From Nelumbo lutea (taxonomy: Eukaryota; Streptophyta; Magnoliopsida; Proteales; Nelumbonaceae), in the NCBI GenBank assembly GCA_022828595.1, contig JAKGHH010000001.1, positions 74,210,401-74,274,400 of the forward strand: a DNA stretch of 64,000 bases, written 5' to 3'. Position numbers and translations under genes: made by a program. Under the pieces are notes generated by a model that did no database searches, was not told the DNA's origin, and was given only the letters and a program-made list of their open reading frames with translations. Numbering within the stretch: the stretch's first letter is position 1; every line of letters begins with the position of its first letter. Below are positions 56,481 to 64,000 of this stretch, piece by piece.

Positions 56481-57438
56481 CTCATCCCCTATCTCTTTGC
56501 AGCCTATTTCAATTACATAAAATATGGAGGAGAACTATGCCCCCAGATACAAGGATTTTTTGCTTAAAGGGTGTTCATGAGAAAACTAACACTTCTGATA
56601 CTCTTCAGAAGAGGAGACTGAACTGGTGCCCATCCCCTCACATGTGCATTTTTTTCAATACATATGGAGAGACTACTTATCATTTACTAATCTCTTGTTT
56701 GTTTGTTTCTAGTATTTGGGAAGAGGAGACTACCTATCACTATCTACTCTTTCTTTCTCTCTTGATGCAGGTCGACACCACCAACAAATATGGCTAGTTT
56801 ATTCAACCTAGTTACTTTCACAATACGGAGGAAATGAGAGAATTATGTGAAAATGCACTAGGGCAGCAGTTCCATAGACTATATAAGCAATACAAGGATT
56901 TTTAATGGACAAATTCTATGGAAGGAGAGGTAGTCATAGAGCATAACAATGAAAGTGATGTTGGATAAAGAACATGGATATATGTGTTCTGTATTCCATG
57001 GATAACATTTTCAGAGAATGGTAAATGGTGGATAATTCATCAACCACAACATTTGCAACTCAAATGCATAGGATATCACCAAGCAATGACTAAATGGTGT
57101 TAAACATTGATGGAAGATGCATTGATAATCCAAGGGTTTTCATAATGACGGAGTCCTTAGAGATGGCAATTCTATTAATATTATCTATTAAAAAATGGCA
57201 GTGCTAGTATAATAGCAGTTTACACTAGCTCAATTGATCAAGGAGACTCCCTAAGAACTGAGTTATCAGCAGCACTACAAGGATTGAGGCTATTCAAGTC
57301 ATTAAACATCATGAAGATATTGGTTAATTTTGGGTTTGAGGAAAGATGGTGTAAATGGATCAGGATGTGTCAGGAATTGTCACTACTCAGTGCTGGTAAA
57401 TGGGATACAGATCTAAGCAGCACCTTGACTCTTCTAGG

Positions 57439-57726
57439 TGTCGGTTCGAGTGATTAAGTGTTAATGGGCTTAGTTTAACTCTTATGTTTAAGTTTCTTAG
57501 TCTTTTATGGGCCTTTGTTAATGGGCCTAAACCTGTTTTATGTTTTATTTATCTTTATTATGTCTAGGCGTCCCATCACTAATCAGGGGCATTCTAGTCC
57601 TTTCATGTATCTTCTTATTGTAAATATTTATATTAGCTTCTAGGGCCGGATGAGACATTATTGCCGCCCATTCTCAGATCTGTTCTCTCCTCTTCTTCCT
57701 CTTCTGCAACTGCTCTCCAGCAAACA
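57439..57726 (+). repeat. 5' LTR of the 57-62 kb copia
   Basis: 288 bp, TGTCGGTTCG to CCAGCAAACA. Confidence 0.95.
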
Positions 57727-58339
57727 TGGTATCAGAGCTCCATTCAGCCTGACTGGTTACAGCTAGCGTCTCTCATCTTTTTTTCCTTCTTTTCTACTCT
57801 CTTTTCATTCTCTTTTTTTCTGATACTGTGAAGAAACCCTAGGACTGACTGTAGACAACAGCAAGGTCTGTATCAAGGGGTCTCTTGGATGTAGGGCCCA
57901 AGAGGAGTTTTTTTCTCAGAAGCTTATAACCTACTAGTGGTTCTGCAGCAGTGAGTAGCCATTCGGCAGCTAGAGAGATCTGTGTAGAACAGATCTAGTC
58001 TGAAGGACTGAGTAGACAGTCCTAGTTGCTTTCTAGGTGCTTAAACAGACCGTAGGAGTGGTCACAGTCCATGTTCGACTTCCAGAAAGGGTGTTTTTTT
58101 CTTTCAGTCCAGAATCTGCTTTCTACTTGGTGGACACAGTCCAGGTTCGACCTCCAGAAGTAGTGTTGTTTCTTCAGTCCAGAATTTGCTCTCAGCCATA
58201 AGTGGTGTTGTTTTTTCAGCCCATAAGAGCTTCAGTGCAGTCTTAGAGGGTGGTTTTTTGCCTTGCAACAGCTCCGGTAAGTGTGAAATCTAGTTTCTTG
58301 TGTTGAGGTTTCAGCTGTGATTTCTGTAAGAGAAGGAAT

Positions 58340-59741
58340 ATGTCCTCGATATCAGGTGAAGGGTCTTCTAAAGACAATAGGACTGGTGGGAGGTCTTCAA
58401 ACCTAAAAAACCCAAATCTGCATAGCTTGCAGATAACCAGTGTGTTGTTAGACGAATACAACTTCAGAGAATGGTCTGTTTCAGCCAATCTTTTCATTAC
58501 TTCCCGGGAATTTATGGGTTATTTAGATGGACAGAAAAAAGAACCTAAAGAGGATGATGCTGAATACTCAGTTTGGTATAAGGAAAATGCTATTGTTATG
58601 TCCTGGCTGCTTGCATCAATGACTCCAAGAGTGGCTAGGACTGTTCAGCACTTCCCTACTGCCTCAAAGATTTGGGAGAAAGTGTCTAAAACCTATGGAC
58701 AGAGAAAAAACAATGCATGAATCTATAGGCTAACCCAAGATATTGTTGCATTGATACAAGGAGATATGTCTGTTGCAACTTATTTTGCAACTCTAGAAGG
58801 ACTGTGGGAAGAACTTGACCATCATCTTATACTTGACTAAAAAAACATTAGAGATAAGGAGAGGCATGATAAACAAATTGAAGAAGATAGAGCTTTTAAG
58901 TTCTTGGCCAGCCTAGACCCGATGTATAAGAGCATAAGATCCCAAATCTTGGAAAGGGATGAAGTTCCATATTCACATCATGTCTATTATCTTGTAAGGA
59001 AGGAAGAGGTTAGAAGGAAAGAAATGCAAGTTGACACACAATGAGCATTCAGCCTTGACTACTTCAACCCAAAAAGGGAGCAAGCATTCAGACAAGAAGC
59101 ATCATAAGTGCTCCCATTGTGGAGGTGATAGACATTTGAAAGAGACTTGCTGGAGTCTCTATCCTCATCTGAAACCAACTGCATTAAGGAAAGACAAGAA
59201 ACCTCGGAGGAGTCAAATAGCAAGCGGGAATGTTGTCATAAGCAACAACAGTGAGACCCCAAAGAACACATCTATAGTTGCACCTCCTCCTATGGGACAG
59301 ACTACTAATTCTCACACATCTGGGTCCTTTGATTTCACTGCTGATGAGGTAAAAGTCCTTAGTCGGGCCATGGCTCGTCTAAGGAACAACACCCTTGCTT
59401 CCACCTCTCTTGCCAAATCAAGTACTGTCATTGCTCACAGTGTAACTAGTCCTATAGAGTCTAATTCGTGGATTATTGATTCCAGTGCTATTGACCACAT
59501 GACACACGTGTCTTCTTTATTTTCTTCTTATCACTTGATGTCTAGCCTAGATAAGATGACAATTGTTGATGGCTCCCTCTCCACCATCTCTGGGAAAGGG
59601 GAGGTTGACCTAAGTAAATATCTCTCTCTTAAATCTCTTCTACATGTTCCCAATCTTGCTTCCAACTTCTTATCTATTTCTAAGCTTACTAATAATTTAA
59701 ACTGTAGCATAACTTTCTTTCCTACTCATTTTGTCTTTTAG
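58340..59741 (+). pseudogene. Gag and protease of the 57-62 kb copia
   Basis: Opens with MSSISGEGSSKDNRTGGRSS, LQITSVLLDEYNFREWSVSA and ASMTPRVARTVQHFPTASKI, then a stop at 58718-58720 and a frame change near 59030. The zinc knuckle CSHCGGDRHLKETC (59111-59152) is intact. The protease reads WIIDSSAIDHMT: the active-site Asp-Ser-Gly is Asp-Ser-Ser here. A TAG at 59739-59741 ends the frame after FFPTHFVF. Confidence 0.9.
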
Positions 59742-59987
59742 GAAAAAATTGACAAAAAGAACGATTGGGAGCGGTCATGAGTCTGGAGGCCTCTATTATT
59801 TTGATGCAGATATCGATTCAACCTTACAATCATCTACTGTCAATGGTCAAGATAATGAGGAGTGAATAGCTAGGTTACATTTGTGGCATGCTAGCTAGGT
59901 CATTTACCTTTTTCGTCAATGCAAGGATTGTTTCCTGAGTTGTTCAAGTTTGTTTTGAGTCAAAGTTTAATTTGCGAAGTGTGTTAG

Positions 59988-61030
59988 TTGTCAAAACAAT
60001 GTAGAACTCTTTATCCAATTTCAAGTAATGAAATTCAAGCTTCTTTTGATTTGGTTCATTCTGATGTTTGGGGCCCTTCTCATATTGATTCTATAGATGG
60101 CTTTTGTTACTTCATCAGTTTCATTGATCATTATTCATGGTGCACTTGGATCTACTTGTTAAAAGGACGTGATGAAGTACCACGGATAACCATGGCATTT
60201 TGTAAAATGATTGAAACTCAGTTTGGCAAGAAAATTAAGCAATTTTGTTCAGATAATGCTGCTGAATACTTTGAAAGCTCCTTGAATCTGTTCATGGAGG
60301 ATGCAGGCATGTTGCATCAGTCATCTTGTGCTAGTACCCCTCAAAAGAATGGGTTGCTGAGCGCAAGAACTGATATCTATTGGAGACAGCTTGAGCCTTA
60401 CTATTTCAGCACAAGGTTCCCAAGCACTATTGGCCTTAAGTAGTCCTTACAGCATCGTATATAATGAATCGGATGCCATCTAGGGTGTTGGGTATGAGAA
60501 CTCCTTTCTCTGTTCTTTGTCCGAACCTTTCAGATTTTGCTCTACCTACTAAGGTCTTTGGTTGTGTGTGTTTCATTCATGTCAAGGATCCTAAGAAGAC
60601 TAAGTTGGATCCAAGGGCAGCAAAAGGGGTCTTTCTAGGGTATTCTTCCACACAAAAAGGCTATAAGTGCTATGATTCTATTAACAAGAAAAAATATGTC
60701 ACCAAGGATGTGGTGTTTTTCGAGTCTCAGTCCTATTTTCATTCTTCCAGGGATCCTCTTCAGGGGGAGACTAGTGGGATGGAAGAGTATTCCTCTTCTC
60801 CCTCCTTTTTTGTGCCTCTTTCAGCCTCGGGTCTTCCATCTTCTTCCCCTGATCCTCCCATTTCTAGCAACCCAAGTGAATCTAGTGAGACTCCCATTGG
60901 ACCTATTATTGCTCCTGAATACCCAGGTGAATCCAGTGGGACTCCCATTGAACCTACTATCACTACTGATGTTGAGGATGTGACTGATAACACCAATAGG
61001 CCACAAAGAGATATGAGAATTCCTTAGAAA
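59988..61030 (+). pseudogene. Integrase and linker of the 57-62 kb copia
   Basis: LVHSDVWGPSHIDSIDG (Asp), QFCSDNAAEYFES (Asp), then a frameshift at the conserved catalytic-Glu motif near 60350. A second open frame from 60464 has VFGCVCFIHVKDPKKTKLDP and a [17 protein letters not shown] block, then a Ser/Pro-rich linker. Confidence 0.9.
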
Positions 61031-61055
61031 AGAAGAAAAAAAGATCCTCCAACTC

Positions 61056-62249
61056 ATGGCAATAACCAATCAGACTCGTAAGCCTACCCGTTGGATCTTC
61101 CCATTGCTCTTCGTAAGCCTACCCGTTCTTGTACTATCTGACACCCCTTTCCTGAATGGTGATCTACATGAGGAGGTATTCATGAATCCTCCACCCGGTT
61201 ATGATTTTGATTGGAAAGTTTGTAGACTGAGGACAACACTATATGGTCTTAAGCAATTCCCTCGAGCTTGGTTTGAAAGGCTCTAAGGGGCCATGAAGAA
61301 AGTGGGGTACACTCAGAGTGGTGCAGATCATACCTTGTTCATAAGGAAACAGGATAGCAGACTTACAACACTTATTGTCTATGTGGATGACATGGTGATT
61401 ACCGGAAATGATCCAAAAGAGATAAGAAGATTGAAGAAGTTCTTGGCATCTAAATTTGATATCAAAGATTTAGGCCATCTGAGATACTTCCTTAGAATCG
61501 AGGTTGCAAGGTCACAAGAGGGCATTTATATATGTCAAAGGAAGTATGTCCTTGATCTTCTGGAGGAGACAGGTATGATGGGGAGTAAACATGCTGATAC
61601 TCCAATAGAGCATAATCATTGTCTACAGGAATCGATTGGAGAGGACTACCCTGGTAAAGAAAGATACCAAAAGCTAGTGGGAAAATTGATTTATCTATCT
61701 CTTACTCGACCTAACATTGCTTATGCAGTGCATTTTGTCAGCCAGTTCATGCACTCTCCAAAAATTCCTCATATGAAAACAGTGGAAAGGATCCTCAGAT
61801 ATTTGAAAACACGCCCGGGAAAAGGAATTTTGTTCAAAAAGCACAATAAAATTGAAGGGAATTTGGTTACATGGCGAAGTAAAAAACATAATGTAGTAGC
61901 TAGATCAAGTGCAAAAGCTTAATATTGGGCTATGGCTCATGGTGTTGCTGAACTATTGTGGCTTAAGACTCTCCTTGGTGAGCTCGGGATAAAGGTTGAA
62001 TGTCCTCTCAAGCTGTATTGTGACAACAAGACTGCCATTAACATTGCAAATAACCCAGTGCAACATGATAGGACTAAGCATATTGAGATTGACCGACACT
62101 TTGTTAGAGAGAGGATTGTCTCAGGTGAACTTTGCATTCCTTATACTCCTTCAGAGATGCACGTTGCAGATGTCTTGACAAAAGAACTATCTTCAGTGAA
62201 GTTCTTAGGCTTAGTTGGCAAACTAAACATGACTGACATCCATACTTAG
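61056..62249 (+). pseudogene. RT and RNase H of the 57-62 kb copia, with deletions
   Basis: The first third of RT is deleted: IFPLLF... runs directly into [55 protein letters not shown] and [18 protein letters not shown] follow. The RNase H lacks its first catalytic block (the DADWAG region); FKKHNKIE joins GNLVTWRSKKHNVVARSS. The rest (LYCDNKTAINIANNP, HVADVLTKELSS) is open to 62249. Confidence 0.92.
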
Positions 62250-62261
62250 CTTGAGGGGGAG

Positions 62262-62540
62262 TGTTGGTTCGAGTGGTTAAGTGTTAATGGGCTTAGTTCA
62301 ACTCTTATGTTTAAGTTTCTTAGTCTTTTATGGGCCTTTGTTAATGGGCCTAAACCTGTTTTATGTTTTATTTATCTTTATTATGTCTAGGTGTCCCATC
62401 ACTAATCAAGGGCATTCTAGTCCTTTCATGTATTTTCTTATTGTAAATATTTATATTAGCTTCTAAGGCCAACTGAGACATTATTGCCGCTCATTCTCAG
62501 ATCTGTTCTCTCCTCTTTTGCAACTGCTCTCCAGCAAACA
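62262..62540 (+). repeat. 3' LTR of the 57-62 kb copia
   Basis: 279 bp, TGTTGGTTCG to CCAGCAAACA. Lacks 9 bp of a CTTCTTCCT run present in the 5' LTR. Confidence 0.95.
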
Positions 62541-64000
62541 CTAGGTATTCTTGATAATGCGTTCTTAGACCCTACAAAAGAAGATACCAGAATTTGGACT
62601 CCCTCCCCCTCGGGCTCATTCTCTTGTGCCTCATTCTTTAAAATCTTAGCTCAACCACCCGGCCCCATTGGATTTTCCTTCCATGTTAAAGAGATTTAGT
62701 GTAAGCCAATTCCTCCTAAGGTTGGGAATTTTTGTTGGTAAACTTTCCTAGGTGCATTCTTTGCACCTATTAGTTAGCCACACATAGGTGCATTCTTTGC
62801 AAAGATGATGGGGAGACTGGTTTTCACCTTTTAGTTACTTGCCATTTTGCTAAAACTATTTGGGAATGGCTCTTCTCCCTTTCTGGGTGTAGGTGGAATC
62901 CCCCATTGAATGTGCAAAGTTTATTTTCTTTCTCCTTCTTTAGTTGGCATTTTAAAGGAGGTTGAATTATGTGGAGATGCTTAAGGGTTGTTGTATGCTA
63001 GTCTTTGTGGGAAGAAAGAAACTCAAGAATCTTCTCGGAAAAGGAGAGGAGCATTGAAAATGTAATAGAACTAATCCACATAAGGGTGGCACATTGGTTA
63101 AAATCCTTGGAATTATTCACAGAATTTCACTTAGGATGATTTGCTGAGAAATGGGCCTAAGTCCTTCTTGGATCCCTCCCCCCACTAGTTTTGTAAAGCT
63201 AAACTTTGATGGCAGTAGTAATGGGAACCCAGGGCAATCTGGCATTGGGGGAGTATTCAGGGTTGAGAATGGGGCTGTTTCAGTCATGTTCTCAGGCCCA
63301 ATTGGTGTATGTGATTTTCCCTCAGGGCTGAGATTCTTGCGGCCTTGGAAGGAGTCTAAAGGGCGAAAGAAATGAACATAAGGACGCTTGTAATTGAAGG
63401 TGATTCGGAGGTGGTAGTAGGGTGATTGAAAGAAGATAAGACTGGTTGTGGAGCTACATCAATGAAAAGAAAAAGAATTCAAGTGGCTTAAGGATATGGA
63501 AGTAAAGTACAGTTGGGTGAAGAGATTTGCTAAATCATTTGCTAATGGATTAGCCAAGCAAGGGATGATTAGGGAATCTCTGTTCTGGGCTCAGTTGTAA
63601 TTCTGCTTTCTTTTCTTTTTGCGGGCTTTAGCCTCTGCTAGGGGAGTTAAGATAGTTTATCTCCCCCTCTTTGTACTTATTTTTTCTAATTGATTAATGA
63701 AAATTCTTGTTATTGATAAAAAAACATCATGAAGATAGTGATTGAAAGGGATTCAAAAGTTGTGTTAAGCTGGATGTAGCATAAAATTGAGAAGGGAAAA
63801 AAAAACGTTTTGTTTTCCCTTTTCAGTTTTAGAGAAACAAGCATGTTCAAACAAAACAATATGAAAGAGAAAAGAAAAGGTAATATAAACTGAGAAGGGA
63901 AAAAATAATTGAAAACCTCCAAAAACTGGCTTCAACAAGATTTGTTTTAATACAATGGGTAAATGCTATCCACATAATATCTATGGCACAACCAGCATTA

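Larger units (their letters stand above)
57439..62540 (+). mobile_element. Ty1/copia element with two LTRs and 5-bp TSD
   Basis: LTRs at 57439-57726 and 62262-62540, flanked by CTAGG at 57434-57438 and 62541-62545. The primer-binding site TGGTATCAGAGC (57727-57738, initiator Met tRNA) and the polypurine tract TTGAGGGGGAG (62251-62261) are intact. The LTRs differ by about 11 substitutions, 10 of them transitions, plus one 9-bp indel, making this the least diverged LTR element here. Pol is nonetheless damaged. Confidence 0.95.
57320..63721 (+). mobile_element. Inner LINE with about 16-bp TSD, split by a copia element
   Basis: AAACATCATGAAGATA is found at 57304-57319 and 63722-63737 (the A's on the right merge with the poly-A tail). 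The left piece, 57320-57433, is RT (FGFEERWCKWIRMC). The right piece, 62546-63721, has FLDPTKEDTRIWTPSPSGSF, a decayed zinc-binding segment, [20 protein letters not shown] and the TTATTGATAAAAAAA tail. The RT catalytic region is missing, so an internal deletion came before the copia insertion. Confidence 0.88.
56500..63790 (+). mobile_element. Outer LINE, split by a second LINE
   Basis: 56500-57303 carries a zinc-binding remnant (FCLKGVHEKTNTSDTLQKRR, GETTYHLLISCLF) and RNase H (QGDSLRTELSAALQGLRL). The RNase H frame breaks off at LNIMKI and resumes at 63738 with VIERDSKVVLSWM, exactly where an inserted LINE ends. Its own 3' end is not seen before the window closes. Confidence 0.85.

Overview
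This is a plant nuclear genomic window, most likely from a woody dicot or other non-grass angiosperm; the species cannot be told from sequence alone. The evidence is GT-AG introns, two plant-type host genes whose exons I could trace (RTL2 and CNOT9), plant Ty1/copia, Ty3/gypsy and LINE families, and hAT- and Mutator-like miniature elements. There are no bacterial-type operons, phage genes or CRISPR.

Layout. 1-2190: decayed Ty3/gypsy element with one LTR. 4224-7190: 5'-truncated LINE on the minus strand. 7760-8778: Mutator-like non-autonomous element. 9411-10507 (minus): RTL2, an RNase III plus dsRNA-binding-domain gene. 10882-11166: frameshifted 3' end of a cytochrome P450 gene, best matching the CYP84 (ferulate 5-hydroxylase) C-terminus. 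11376-12859: two related hAT-type miniature elements, one carrying an (AT)42 tract. 15020-15440: remnant of an unrecognised protein-coding gene.

From 55718 down to 17324 (minus strand) runs one host gene, CNOT9 (CAF40/RCD1), subunit of the CCR4-NOT mRNA deadenylase complex. I place seven exons totalling about 0.7 kb across 38.4 kb. The first coding exon(s) were not found and probably lie beyond the right edge. Nearly everything from 18.8 to 64 kb is therefore intron filled with transposons: a copia fragment (19.3-20.9 kb), LINE 3' ends, a complete copia (32.0-37.2 kb), and an old copia (37.3-51.1 kb) split by a younger copia (38.2-49.6 kb). The younger copia is itself split by a Tat-lineage gypsy derivative (39.2-45.4 kb). 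Further on are a truncated copia-type LTR (52.0 kb), a LINE inside a LINE (52.5-55.4 kb), and a LINE (56.5-63.8 kb) interrupted by a second LINE that was interrupted by a copia element (57.4-62.5 kb).

No new molecular system stands out. The main value of the window is its insertion history: many insertions have exact target-site duplications (TSDs), so the order of events can be read directly, and a conserved gene keeps its splice sites and frame across tens of kilobases of insertions. Every transposon ORF examined is damaged by stops, frameshifts or deletions, except a few single domains.
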